From contig CAVSGF010000003.1 of the NCBI GenBank assembly GCA_963727415.1, forward strand, positions 558,001 through 622,000: a stretch of 64,000 nt of DNA, read 5' to 3'. The stretch's first letter is position 1. Each line of letters starts with the position of its first letter. Below the pieces are notes generated by a model. It did no database searches and was not told the DNA's origin. It saw only the letters and a program-made list of their open reading frames with translations. Both the position numbers and the translations under genes were made by a program. Of this stretch, positions 17,758 through 27,798 are shown in pieces. The stretch is from DASQPR01 sp963727415. GTDB taxonomy: Bacteria > Actinomycetota > Actinomycetes > Mycobacteriales > Micromonosporaceae.

Positions 17758-18669
17758 GTGAGTGCAAGGTGGATGCACCGGAACCCACATGCCACGACCG
17801 TACTTGTGCTGGCCGTGACCGTTGCCCTTATCGGATGCGCGGTCCTGATCGGACGCAGTACCTGGCGGTCGTTGATCTCGGATCCCACCGCACCATCACT
17901 ACGAGTAAGCGTTCCATCAGCGCTGAGTACTGCCGACGGCTTACGGTACCGATTGGTCGCCAAAGCACAGGTGTTCACCGGCGATCAGAACCGTCTCGCG
18001 ATCACCGCCGACCCGGGGGACAGCCCGGTGGTCGCGATCCGGGCGGCATGCGCGCTGACCGGCAGCCATGGGGTGTCCACCATGGACCTTCAGGTGACCG
18101 GCACGCCGGACTTCTACTCCGGAGATCCCAGCTTCCGCTGCCCGATGGACGCCGCCTCCCTGCGCGAGTTCCCAGTGGCCATGCTCCCCCACTCTGGGAC
18201 CGAGGTAAGCCTCGACCTGAGCGAGCGCCCGCACACCACCGGCCCATCGCCGGCCGTCCCGGCGGCGTGGCTGTTCGCTGTCTACGTCCGGGTCTCCCAG
18301 CGCCCGTCCACCGTTCCGGTGGCGCCGGCCATGCCGCCCACCCTCTACGCCGATACCCTCGCCCTGACCCGGGTCGACCGATTCGGCGGGGTATGGCCGG
18401 ACGACCGCCGATTACGGATCACCCTCCCCAAGGGACACCACTACACCCTCGCGATCGCTTGCTCCGAGGTGATGGCCGGCCGGTCCACCATCACGATGAG
18501 CGGCAAGGACGACGCCAGTCCGTGCCCCGACGAGAGCCAGCCACCGTACCGGGATGAGGCGGACGCCACCGGCAAGGACGTCACGCTCACCGTGACGTTC
18601 TCGGTGGCCGACGCCGACATCGGCCATGCCGGATCGTGGACGGTAGCGGTCTACCAGTCCGACGGCTGA
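17758..18669 (+). CDS. Secreted or membrane-anchored protein of unknown function
   Basis: 303 aa from GTG 17758 (ATG 17773 possible). One hydrophobic helix at about residues 14-34 is followed by an extracellular-looking region with several cysteines (ACALTG, FRCPMDA, IACSEV, SPCPDE) that could form disulfides and two beta-rich stretches ending SWTVAVYQSDG. No family recognised. Convergent with leuS, 47 bp apart. Confidence 0.75.
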   Translation: MSARWMHRNPHATTVLVLAVTVALIGCAVLIGRSTWRSLISDPTAPSLRVSVPSALSTADGLRYRLVAKAQVFTGDQNRLAITADPGDSPVVAIRAACALTGSHGVSTMDLQVTGTPDFYSGDPSFRCPMDAASLREFPVAMLPHSGTEVSLDLSERPHTTGPSPAVPAAWLFAVYVRVSQRPSTVPVAPAMPPTLYADTLALTRVDRFGGVWPDDRRLRITLPKGHHYTLAIACSEVMAGRSTITMSGKDDASPCPDESQPPYRDEADATGKDVTLTVTFSVADADIGHAGSWTVAVYQSDG

Positions 18670-18716
18670 GCATCAGGACCGGACCGATCCTCGCGAACCG
18701 GCCCCGTCCTGAGTGA

Positions 18717-21710
18717 TCAGACGACGACCGAGACCATCCGCCCCTCAATGACGATGACCTTCTTCGGCTCCTTGCCGCCCAGAGCACCGGCGACCTCGGC
18801 CAGCGCCTGTGCACGCACCGCGTCCTGGTCGGCCGCGGCGGCCACCTCGATCCGGCCGCGTACCTTCCCGTTGACCTGCACCGGATAGGTCACGGTCTCC
18901 TCCACCAGCAGTGCCGGGTCGGCGACCGGGAAGTCGGCCAGCACCACCGAGGTTTCGTGCCCCAGTCGCCGCCACAGCTCCTCGCCCAGGTGCGGCGCGA
19001 CCGGAGCGATCATCGCTACCAGCGGCTCGGCAACCGCCCGAGGCGTACCCTCGGTGGCGCCCCAAACCGCGGTGACGCGGTTGGTCATCTCGATCATCTT
19101 CGCGATCGCGGTGTTGAAACGCAGCGAGTGCATGTCGCCCCGGACGCCGTCGATCACCCTGTGCAGCAGGCGCATGGTCTCGTCGTCGACCTCGCCGTCG
19201 GTGACGCGGGTGGCGCCGGTCTGCTCGTCAACGATGGCCCGCCACACTCGCTGCAGGAACCGTTGCGCTCCGACCACCGCACGGGTGTCCCAGGGGCGCG
19301 AGACGTCCAGCGGACCCATCGACATCTCGTAGACCCGGAACGTGTCGGCGCCGTACTGCGCGCACATCTCATCCGGAGTGACCACGTTCTTCAGGGACTT
19401 GCCCATCTTGCCGTACTCGCGGTTGACCTGCTGATCGCCGTACCAGTAGGCGCCGTCACGCTCGACCACCTGCTCGGCCGGTACGTAGACCCCACGCGAG
19501 TCGGTGTACGCGTACGCCTGGATGTATCCCTGGTTGAACAGCCGGCGGTACGGCTCGACCGACGAGACATGGCCCAGGTCGTACAGCACCTTGTGCCAGA
19601 ACCGGGCGTACAGCAGGTGCAGCACCGCGTGCTCGACGCCGCCGACGTACAGGTCCACGCCTCCAGTGTCGGCGGGTGACGAGGAGCCGACCGAGCCAGC
19701 AGTGTCGGCGGGTGACGAGGAGCCGACCGAGCCAGCAGTGTCGGCGGGTGACGAGGAGCCGACCGAGCCAGCAGTGTCGGCGGGTGACGAGGAGCCGACC
19801 GAGCCAGCAGTATCCGAAGGCGCCTGCGGGCCCATCCAGTACCGCTCCACCTCTGGGTCGCAGAACGCCTTGTCGTTGGTCGGATCCAGGTAACGCATCT
19901 CGTACCAGCAGGAGCCCGCCCACTGCGGCATCACGTTGGTCTCGCGGCGGTACCGCTTGCGACCGTCGCCCAGGTCCAGCTCGACATCGACCCACTCGGT
20001 GGCCCGGGACAGCGGCGTCTCCGGCTCGGACATGGCGTCGTTGATGTCGTGCTTCTTGGGCGCGAAGTCGTCCAGGGGCGGCAGTTCCACCGGCAGCATC
20101 GAGTCGGGCAGCGCCACCGGCATCCCGGTCGAGTCGTAGACGATCGGGAACGGTTCACCCCAGTACCGCTGGCGGCTGAACAGCCAGTCGCGCAGCCGGT
20201 AGGTCACCGCTCCGGCACCATGTCCACGCTCTTCCAGCCAGGCGATCATGCGGGCCTTGGCGTCGACGACCCCCAGGCCGTCCAGCTCGATGCCCGCGGC
20301 CGGATTGGCGCTGTTGATGGCCGGGCCCTCCCCGGTGTACGCCTTGCCGTCGAAGTCGTCGGGCGGCTGCACGGTACGGATGATCGGCAGGTCGAACGCC
20401 TCGGCGAACTCCCAGTCCCGCTCGTCCTGCCCGGGCACCGCCATGATGGCGCCGGTGCCGTAGCCGGCCAGCACGTAGTCGGCGATGAAGATCGGAATGT
20501 CGCCGCCGGTCACCGGGTTGCGGGCGTACGCGCCGATGAAGACACCGGTCTTGGACTTGGCGTCCTCCATCCGCTCTTCCTCGGTCTTCTTGGCGGCGAA
20601 CGCGCGGTACGCGGACACGGCCTCGGCCGGGGTGGCGTGCCCGCCGGTCCACGCCTCGCGGGTACCGTCCGGCCACGCCGCCGGCATCAGCGCGTCGACC
20701 AGATCGTGCTCCGGCGCGGTCACCATGTAGGTGGCGCCGAAGACGGTGTCCGGCCGGGTGGTGAAGACCCGCAGCTCGCCGGCGCTGGTGTTGAAGTCGA
20801 TGTGAGCACCGGTGGACTTGCCGATCCAGTTCCGCTGCATCACCTTGATCGACTCCGGCCAGTCCAGCCGGTCCAGGTCATCCAGCAGCCGGTCGCCGTA
20901 CGCCGTGATGCGCATCAGCCACTGCTTCATGGTGCGCTTGAACACCGGGAAGTTGCCGCGCTCGGATCGGCCGTCGGCGGTCACCTCCGCATCGGCCAGG
21001 ACCGTGCCCAGGCCCGGGCACCAGTTCACCGGGGCCTCGCTCACGTAGGTCAGCCGATGATCGTCGATGATGGTCCGCTGCTCGACTTCGCTCAGGGTGC
21101 CCCATGGGCGGCCGTCCGGCGTCTCGCGATCGCCGGACCGGAACTCGGCGACCAGCGCCTCGATCGGACGAGCCTTGCCGGCCTTCTCGTCGTACCAGGA
21201 ATTGAACACCTGCAGGAAGATCCACTGCGTCCAGCGGTAGAACTCCACGTCGGTGGTCGCGACGCCCCGTCGCTGGTCATGACCCAGGCCCAGGCGCCGC
21301 AGCTGGCGCCGGTACGTCTGGATGTTCGCCTCGGTGGTCGTGCGCGGATGGGTGCCGGTCTCCACCGCGTACTGCTCGGCCGGCAGCCCGAACGCATCGA
21401 ACCCCATGGTGTGCAGCACGTTCTTGCCCGCCATGCGCTCGTAGCGGGCGTACACGTCGGTGCCGATGAAGCCCAGCGGATGGCCGACGTGCAGCCCGGC
21501 ACCCGACGGGTACGGGAACATATCCAGTACGAATAGCTTCTCGGCCCCGGCACGTGGATGATCGGGATCGGCCAGGGCGCCGGCCGGGTTGGGCGCGTCA
21601 TAGGTACCGCTGGCGTCCCAGAACTCCTGCCAGCGATGCTCGATGTCGTTGGCCAGTTCGGCCGTGTACCGATAGGCCGGGACCTCGGCCTCGGTCGGTT
21701 CGCTGCTCAT
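18717..21710 (-). CDS. leuS: Leucyl-tRNA synthetase
   Basis: Charges tRNA-Leu. 997 aa from ATG 21710 (GGTGGAGATC upstream; an in-frame extension to 21836 lacks support). Class I signatures: HVGH at 74-77 in PYPSGAGLHVGHPLG and KMGKS near residue 767 in YGKMGKSLKNVV. The CP1 editing domain includes FTTRPDTVFGATYM. Oddity: four tandem copies of a 12-residue unit, DTAGSVGSSSPA (about residues 634-681), sit just before GGVDLYVGGVEHAVLHLLYARFWHK, where actinobacterial LeuRS normally has a few residues. The leader upstream has the layout of a leucine attenuator. Confidence 0.96.
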   Translation of the reverse strand: MSSEPTEAEVPAYRYTAELANDIEHRWQEFWDASGTYDAPNPAGALADPDHPRAGAEKLFVLDMFPYPSGAGLHVGHPLGFIGTDVYARYERMAGKNVLHTMGFDAFGLPAEQYAVETGTHPRTTTEANIQTYRRQLRRLGLGHDQRRGVATTDVEFYRWTQWIFLQVFNSWYDEKAGKARPIEALVAEFRSGDRETPDGRPWGTLSEVEQRTIIDDHRLTYVSEAPVNWCPGLGTVLADAEVTADGRSERGNFPVFKRTMKQWLMRITAYGDRLLDDLDRLDWPESIKVMQRNWIGKSTGAHIDFNTSAGELRVFTTRPDTVFGATYMVTAPEHDLVDALMPAAWPDGTREAWTGGHATPAEAVSAYRAFAAKKTEEERMEDAKSKTGVFIGAYARNPVTGGDIPIFIADYVLAGYGTGAIMAVPGQDERDWEFAEAFDLPIIRTVQPPDDFDGKAYTGEGPAINSANPAAGIELDGLGVVDAKARMIAWLEERGHGAGAVTYRLRDWLFSRQRYWGEPFPIVYDSTGMPVALPDSMLPVELPPLDDFAPKKHDINDAMSEPETPLSRATEWVDVELDLGDGRKRYRRETNVMPQWAGSCWYEMRYLDPTNDKAFCDPEVERYWMGPQAPSDTAGSVGSSSPADTAGSVGSSSPADTAGSVGSSSPADTAGSVGSSSPADTGGVDLYVGGVEHAVLHLLYARFWHKVLYDLGHVSSVEPYRRLFNQGYIQAYAYTDSRGVYVPAEQVVERDGAYWYGDQQVNREYGKMGKSLKNVVTPDEMCAQYGADTFRVYEMSMGPLDVSRPWDTRAVVGAQRFLQRVWRAIVDEQTGATRVTDGEVDDETMRLLHRVIDGVRGDMHSLRFNTAIAKMIEMTNRVTAVWGATEGTPRAVAEPLVAMIAPVAPHLGEELWRRLGHETSVVLADFPVADPALLVEETVTYPVQVNGKVRGRIEVAAAADQDAVRAQALAEVAGALGGKEPKKVIVIEGRMVSVVV
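19666..19809. repeat. Four perfect 36-bp tandem repeats inside leuS
   Basis: Copies at 19666-19701, 19702-19737, 19738-19773 and 19774-19809 are identical in sequence and abut without spacers. The 36-bp unit preserves the leuS frame and encodes DTAGSVGSSSPA on the minus strand. Identity of all copies implies recent expansion or homogenisation. Confidence 0.95.
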
Positions 21711-21833
21711 GATCTCCACCTCGGGGTTCGCGTGGTTGCAAAGTCTATTGATGGCTGCCGTGTCGGCTTCGCCGCCGGGGGCTTCCTGGCCTGTCCAGGC
21801 ATGCCGCCCCGCAGGGCGCGCACGTTCAGGGCA

Positions 21834-21859
21834 CAAAAAAGCCCCTCACACAGGAGGGG
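21834..21859 (-). terminator. Intrinsic terminator in leuS leader (attenuator)
   Basis: On the minus strand CCCCTC, a 6-nt loop and GAGGGG are followed by CTTTTTT, a textbook intrinsic terminator about 125 nt upstream of the leuS ATG. A second, longer stem (21863-21891, arms CCGTGC/GCACGG) lies directly between the leader-peptide stop and this hairpin. This is the expected arrangement for transcription attenuation: ribosome position on the leader peptide would decide whether the terminator folds. Confidence 0.85.
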
Positions 21860-21891
21860 TCGCCGTGCCGTCGCGCGTCGCGCCAGCACGG

Positions 21892-21921
21892 CTAACTAAG
21901 GAGCAGGAACGCCCGAGCCAT
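21892..21921 (-). CDS. leuS leader peptide MARAFLLLS
   Basis: A nine-codon open frame, ATG GCT CGG GCG TTC CTG CTC CTT AGT TAG, with three consecutive Leu codons just before the stop. The stop abuts the first attenuator stem. It would be translated from a leaderless transcript: TATAGT at 21928-21933 places the predicted +1 at the ATG. Leu-rich leader peptides in front of leucine-related genes, leuS included, have been predicted for actinobacteria; this one fits that class. Confidence 0.8.
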   Translation of the reverse strand: MARAFLLLS

Positions 21922-21927
21922 ACCGGC

Positions 21928-21933
21928 ACTATA
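21928..21933 (-). promoter_or_regulatory. -10 element of the leuS leader promoter
   Basis: TATAGT on the minus strand (within GATATAGT), ending 6 nt before the leader ATG. No convincing -35 hexamer is visible at 16-18 bp. The spacing gives a leaderless mRNA beginning at the leader peptide. Confidence 0.6.
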
Positions 21934-22341
21934 TCCCACCGGCCACATCAGCGGCGCACCGCTAACCCGCGCGTGAAGCGACGGTCGTGATCGCCGATCG
22001 CGTCCGGCCGCGGCGAAATGCCGTCGCTATTCGCCCGGATCCGCGATTACATTTGGCCTGCGTCATTCGCCGACGTCTATACGATTGGCGCCGACAGCGT
22101 GTACCAGCAAATGCGGCATGGTTGCTGCGGATCGGCCGGGTGACCGCGCGGGCTGACCAGACGCACAGGTCAGCGACTTGGTTGCATCGGTAACTGTAAT
22201 GCGCCGATCTTGTTACGGCCACCCCACCGTTTGGAGGTGCGACCGTTATCCTTTGCGCCCTCCGCGGGCCCACAGATCACGACTAGCCTGAAAGAATGCT
22301 GATCCGGCCGAAGTGGGCCGACTCGGATCGAGGAGACGCCA
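21934..22341. other. Intergenic region between leuS leader and moxR
   Basis: About 400 bp between divergent transcripts, lower in GC than its surroundings. I found no gene, tRNA or strong hairpin. It should hold the moxR promoter, but several TANNNT-like hexamers near 22190-22290 prevent a unique choice. GAGGAGACGCCA just before GTG 22342 is the moxR ribosome site. Confidence 0.5.
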
Positions 22342-23392
<1,051 letters not shown>

Positions 23393-23396
<4 letters not shown>

Positions 23397-24688
23397 CGAT
23401 GCGGGAGGCTCTGCGCGGCCTCACCGGACGTGGCCGAGCCTTCCTGTACGGGGCCGGAGCCGCGTTCCTGTGCGCCCTGCTGTTCGGCGAACGGGACTTC
23501 CTCCGGGTCGGCATCCTGCTCGCCATCCTGCCGCTGCTGGCCGCCTGGACGGTGGGTCGCAGCCGATATCGGCTGGCCTGCTCGCGCGCGCTTGAGCCGA
23601 ACCGGGTCCAGGCCGGGATGACGGCCCGGGTGCTGCTGCGGCTGGAAAACCTGTCGGCTTCACGACCGGGACGATGCTGCTGGAGGATCGCCTGCCGTAC
23701 GCCCTCGGCAGCCGGCCGCGGCTGGTACTGGAACGGCTGTCCCGGCGGCACGCGAGTTCGGTGGCGTACACGGTCCGCGCCGACGTGCGCGGGCGGTTCG
23801 AGATCGGCCCGCTGGTGGTACGCCTGACCGATCCGTTCGGACTGTGCGAGATGACGCGCTCTTTCCCGAGCGTCGACCGGCTGGTCGTCATCCCGCAGAT
23901 CGTGACGCTGCCGATGATGCGACTGGCCGGCGAGTACGCCGGGCAAGGGCGAGAGCCACGCGCGCTCGGTCGCGGTGCACGGGGATGACGACGCCGCCAC
24001 CCGGGAGTACCGCCACGGCGACGATCTGCGCCGGGTGCACTGGCGCTCGACCGCCCGTACCGGCGAGCTGATGGTTCGCCGCGAGGAGCAGCCGTGGGAG
24101 AGCCGGGCGACGATCGTGCTGGACACCCGCGCGGCCGCGCACCACGGTGAGGGTCCGACCGCGAGCTTCGAGTGGGCGGTCTCGACCGTGGCGAGCATCG
24201 CCGAGCATCTGCGGCATGCCGGCTACAAGGTGCGGCTGGTGACCGATACCGGGACCGACCTCGACACCAACGGTGCCGACACGTCGCTGCTGGACCACCT
24301 GGCCGAGGTGCAGCCGACCCAGAACGGCAACTTGTCGATCGCCGCCGATCAGGTACGGCACCGCTCGGACGGTGGCCTGGTGATCGCCGTGCTGGGCACC
24401 CTCGACGAGACCGAGGCGGAGATCCTCTCGACGCTGCGGCGCAGTGGCACCAGTTGCATCGCCTTCATGGTCAATTCGATGACCTGGTTGAACCTGCCAA
24501 CCGAGCAGAGCGAGGAAGCCGACCGGGAGCACGCCACCGCCGGGCTGGCCCTGCTGCGTAGTGGCTGGCGGGTCATCGACGTGACCCATGGCACGAAGCT
24601 CACGACCGTCTGGCCGCAGATGGCCCGCGGTTCCGGCTTCACCTGGCGGGCCGCGATGGCCGAGACTGTTTCCGGAGGCGTCAAGTGA
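23393..24688 (+). pseudogene. DUF58 protein, interrupted by two compensating indels
   Basis: ATG 23393 (or 23399) overlaps the moxR stop. Two N-terminal membrane helices (FLYGAGAAFLCALLFG, VGILLAILPLLAAW), then the shifted part. A missing G near 23656 and an extra G in 23946-23949 restore the frame; in between, the protein reads TTGTMLLEDRLPYALG ... VRGRFEIGPL. The DUF58 signature REYRHGDDLRRVHWRSTARTGELMVRREEQPWE follows, then a vWA-like end. About 432 aa when rejoined. Sits between its usual partners moxR and a transglutaminase gene. Confidence 0.85.
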
Positions 24689-27162
24689 ACCAGCGCCGCC
24701 ACCTGTCCATCATCGCCGCCGTGGCGACCCTGATGGCGGCGGCGCCGCTGTCGATCCTCTTCAAGCAGTGGACGTGGGCGATCGACTCTTTCATCGCCGT
24801 CGCGGCGGTGTGCGCGACCGGCATCGGGGTCCGGGCCCTGCGCGCGCCGGCGTGGGCCCAGCCGCTGGCCACCAGCGCCGCACTCCTGCTCATCATCACC
24901 TGGCTGTTCCCGAGCGGTCACGAGTACGCCGGGCTGATCCCGGGCGGCGGCACGTTCACGAACTTCCGTGATCTGATCAGCTCCGCCATGACTGACATGC
25001 GCGAACTGGCGATCCCCGTATTCGATCGCAAGGGCCTGCTGTTCATGACCACAGCGGGCGTCGGCTTGGTCGCCATCGTGGTGGACTTCGTCGCGGTCAC
25101 ACTTCGCAGACCCGCGGTCGCCGGCTTGCCCATGCTCGCCGTCTACGCGGTGGCCGTGGCGATCTCCGCGCAGAGCGTGTCGGTCGTGCCGTTCATCATC
25201 GGCGCCCTCGGCTATCTCTGGCTGCTCGCCACCGACAGCGTGGACCGGGTGCGGATGTTCGGCCGGCGGTTCACCGGTGACGGCCGTGGTGTCGACATGT
25301 GGGAGCCGTCACCGCTGGCCGCGATCGGCCGGCGTACCGCCGTCATCGGGGTCCTGCTCGCCGTGATCCTTCCGATCGGCATCCCGGGCCTGCACCACAG
25401 CCTGGTGGGTCCGATCGGGCCACCGGTAGCCAACGGCAACGGCTTCGGCAACTGCTTCGGCTGTGCCGGTACCCAGGTCGACCTGTTCGCCACCCTGTCC
25501 GGCCAGATCAGCGAAAGCAAGCCGGTGGTGCTCGCGACCGTCCGCACCAACGCGACCAAGCCACCATACCTGCGGTTCGCCACCGCGGACATCCTGAACA
25601 ATCACGGCTTCGTGGCCAGTTCGCCGCAGGGCCTGCCGGTGTCGCAGGGCCTGCCGAACCCGTTCACCGATGGCCGCGGCAACCCAGTCGGGGACATCCC
25701 GGCGACTCTGCACCACGCCGACGTCCAGATGGGCCCACTGGACTCGCGATTCCTGCCGGTCTTCCTGGAGCCCCGGACCGGAACACTGAGGCTCAACAAT
25801 GACAGCTGGCGATACGACCGGGACAGCCAGATCATCTTCAGTTCCACCTCGTCGGCGCAACGGTTGCACTACAGCTTCGACTTCGACCAGGTGAACTACC
25901 CGATCGAGGCGTTGCGGGCGGCCCAGAAGCTGCCCGACAACAATCCGATCCAGTTGAACTACACCAGGGTGCCGTCACACCCGAAAATCGTCGACCAAGT
26001 GGTTGCGACTCAGACCAGAGGCACCACGAACGAGTACGACACGGTACGGGCTCTGGTGGACTTCTTCTCGCCGGCAAACCACTTCGTCTACTCGCTGTCG
26101 ACGAAGGCGGGTACCACCGGCTCGGACATCGGTGACTTCCTGACCAACCGGGAGGGGTACTGCGTGCAGTACGCCGCGACCCTCGCCTGGCTGGTGCGGG
26201 CCGCCGGATACCCGTCGCGGGTCGCGTTCGGCTTTACCAACGGCCGGCTGGTGCAACCGGGTGTCTACCAGATGACGAACCGTGACCTGCACGCCTGGAC
26301 CGAAGTCTACTTCGACGGGCTCGGATGGGTCCCGTTCGACGCGACCCCATCGGCGAACCTGACCGGCGCGGTTCACCCGGCCTGGGACCCGGATCGCTAC
26401 GCTCCGTCCGGCAACTCCGGCGGCGGCCAGCAGCCTGGCAACGACGTTCCGACGATCGGCGCCAGCGGCTCGGCCAGCGCCGACAACGGTGCCCCGAGGG
26501 ACTTCGGAGGCGGCGGCGGGGTGGCCTCGGGTGGCGGCACCGGCAGTCACTGGTTCCTGTGGACGCTCGTGGCACTGGCGCTCGTGCTGGTCGCCCTGCT
26601 GATGCCGGCAACGGCGCGGCTGCTGCTCCGTAACCGCCGCGCGGCTGCCGACCGCCGGGTGAGCGCGGATTCGGCGGCGCCCGGTGAACCGTTCGTCGTC
26701 GTCGACGCCGATTCCACCTCGTCGACGACGAAACAGCGGGTGCACGCCGCCTGGGACGAGCTGATCGACACCATGGTCGACTTCCGGATCCGGATCGACC
26801 CGACCGAGACGCCGCGGGCCGCGATAGCGCGGCTGACCGGGATGCTGGACCTGCCGCCCCAGGCGGAAGCGGGTGCGCAGATGCTCGGCATGGCCGAGGA
26901 GCGGGCCCGATACGCCCGCCGCCCCGGACCGAGCGAACCGCTGCACGAAGCGGTACGCACGATTCGCCGCGCTCTGACCCGCCGGGCCTCGTTCCGGACC
27001 CGGTTCCGGGCCACCGTCATGCCGCCGTCAGTGGTGGCCCGGTGGAGCGCCGCGGTCACCGAGCGGATCGCCCGGTTCGTCGCAGCCGCCGGCGCGGTGC
27101 GGGACATGCTGCTTCGCGGCATCAACGTCCGGCGGTGGATGCGCCGCAGCCCGGCGCGTTAG
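24685..27162 (+). CDS. TgpA-like membrane transglutaminase
   Basis: 825 aa, GTG 24685 overlapping the DUF58 stop. N-terminal TgpA domain with five or six membrane helices (to about residue 235), an extracellular region, then a transglutaminase-like core with Cys about 492 in GYCVQYAATLAWLVRAAG, His about 536 in LHAWTEVYF and Asp about 551 in VPFDATP. A Gly/Ser-rich linker leads to a further helix (about 620-640) and a cytoplasmic C-terminal DUF4129-like region. It completes the common actinobacterial moxR-DUF58-transglutaminase operon, thought to act on the cell envelope. Unlike its two upstream partners it is intact. Confidence 0.92.
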   Translation: MNQRRHLSIIAAVATLMAAAPLSILFKQWTWAIDSFIAVAAVCATGIGVRALRAPAWAQPLATSAALLLIITWLFPSGHEYAGLIPGGGTFTNFRDLISSAMTDMRELAIPVFDRKGLLFMTTAGVGLVAIVVDFVAVTLRRPAVAGLPMLAVYAVAVAISAQSVSVVPFIIGALGYLWLLATDSVDRVRMFGRRFTGDGRGVDMWEPSPLAAIGRRTAVIGVLLAVILPIGIPGLHHSLVGPIGPPVANGNGFGNCFGCAGTQVDLFATLSGQISESKPVVLATVRTNATKPPYLRFATADILNNHGFVASSPQGLPVSQGLPNPFTDGRGNPVGDIPATLHHADVQMGPLDSRFLPVFLEPRTGTLRLNNDSWRYDRDSQIIFSSTSSAQRLHYSFDFDQVNYPIEALRAAQKLPDNNPIQLNYTRVPSHPKIVDQVVATQTRGTTNEYDTVRALVDFFSPANHFVYSLSTKAGTTGSDIGDFLTNREGYCVQYAATLAWLVRAAGYPSRVAFGFTNGRLVQPGVYQMTNRDLHAWTEVYFDGLGWVPFDATPSANLTGAVHPAWDPDRYAPSGNSGGGQQPGNDVPTIGASGSASADNGAPRDFGGGGGVASGGGTGSHWFLWTLVALALVLVALLMPATARLLLRNRRAAADRRVSADSAAPGEPFVVVDADSTSSTTKQRVHAAWDELIDTMVDFRIRIDPTETPRAAIARLTGMLDLPPQAEAGAQMLGMAEERARYARRPGPSEPLHEAVRTIRRALTRRASFRTRFRATVMPPSVVARWSAAVTERIARFVAAAGAVRDMLLRGINVRRWMRRSPAR

Positions 27163-27207
27163 GCGACGGCTTCCACTCGCCAGCGCGATCCAGTTCGGGC
27201 ACCGCGC

Positions 27208-27234
27208 GGGGGCACCGGCAATGCCGGTGCCCCC
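27208..27234. terminator. Bidirectional hairpin between convergent genes
   Basis: GGGGGCACCGGCA and TGCCGGTGCCCCC form an exact 13-bp inverted repeat about one central base. It lies between the convergent transglutaminase and DUF3040 genes. There is no T tract, so it is a GC-rich hairpin-type terminator by position. Confidence 0.7.
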
Positions 27235-27270
27235 GCACAGGTGTCCAGTTGTGATCAGCGGCCAGGCTGG

Positions 27271-27654
27271 TCAGCGATCGCCTTCGGGCCGGTTCCGCCA
27301 CCGGTCTTCGAGACGATCAACGAATCCGAGCCGCCGGCGTCTCGGCGTGCGGCTGGCCGTACCGCCCACCGAGCGTAGCGGAGCCCCGCGCGCGATCCGG
27401 ACCGCCTGCATTCCGAATGCAGCGGCACCGAGCATAACGACGAACCCGGCAACGCCAATCAACGAAATCTTGCTGACGGCGCCGAAGACTACGACCGCAA
27501 GGCCGATACAGCCCAGCAACACGGCCGTGATCACGCGACGCTTGGCATGGAACTTCGGATCGCTGGCGCGCACCGCGGAGGCGAACTTGGGGTCTTTGGC
27601 TAGCGACTGCTCGATCTGATCGAATAGTCGTTGCTCGTGTTCCGAGAGCGGCAC
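27271..27654 (-). CDS. DUF3040 membrane protein
   Basis: 127 aa from GTG 27654 (GGGGAGGAGTGTC upstream). MPLSEHEQRLFDQIEQSLAKDPKFA is the DUF3040 signature, followed by two transmembrane helices (about 41-60 and 64-83) and a basic tail. Widespread small actinobacterial protein of unknown function, often near cell-division or envelope genes. Confidence 0.9.
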   Translation of the reverse strand: MPLSEHEQRLFDQIEQSLAKDPKFASAVRASDPKFHAKRRVITAVLLGCIGLAVVVFGAVSKISLIGVAGFVVMLGAAAFGMQAVRIARGAPLRSVGGTASRTPRRRRLGFVDRLEDRWRNRPEGDR

Positions 27655-27798
27655 GACACTCCTCCCCGGTCATCAAGGTCGGCACCACCGGCCGACGGCG
27701 ACCGTGGCAGCCAGGCGGCTGCTTATCGTAAGTCTACGAGCGCGTACCGGGGTCGAAAAGCCGAACGGCGCGCGAACGGCGGCAAAGGTGCCATCGAG

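Noticed and set aside
19666..19809. CRISPR or intein at the leuS repeats
   Set aside because: 36-bp units without spacers, in frame, and no intein splice motifs.
20049..21536. 495-codon open frame antisense to leuS
   Set aside because: Fully inside a certain essential gene on the other strand; no domain features.
21834..21960. T-box riboswitch upstream of leuS
   Set aside because: No T-box consensus or specifier-loop architecture; the Leu-codon leader peptide plus terminator explains the structure.
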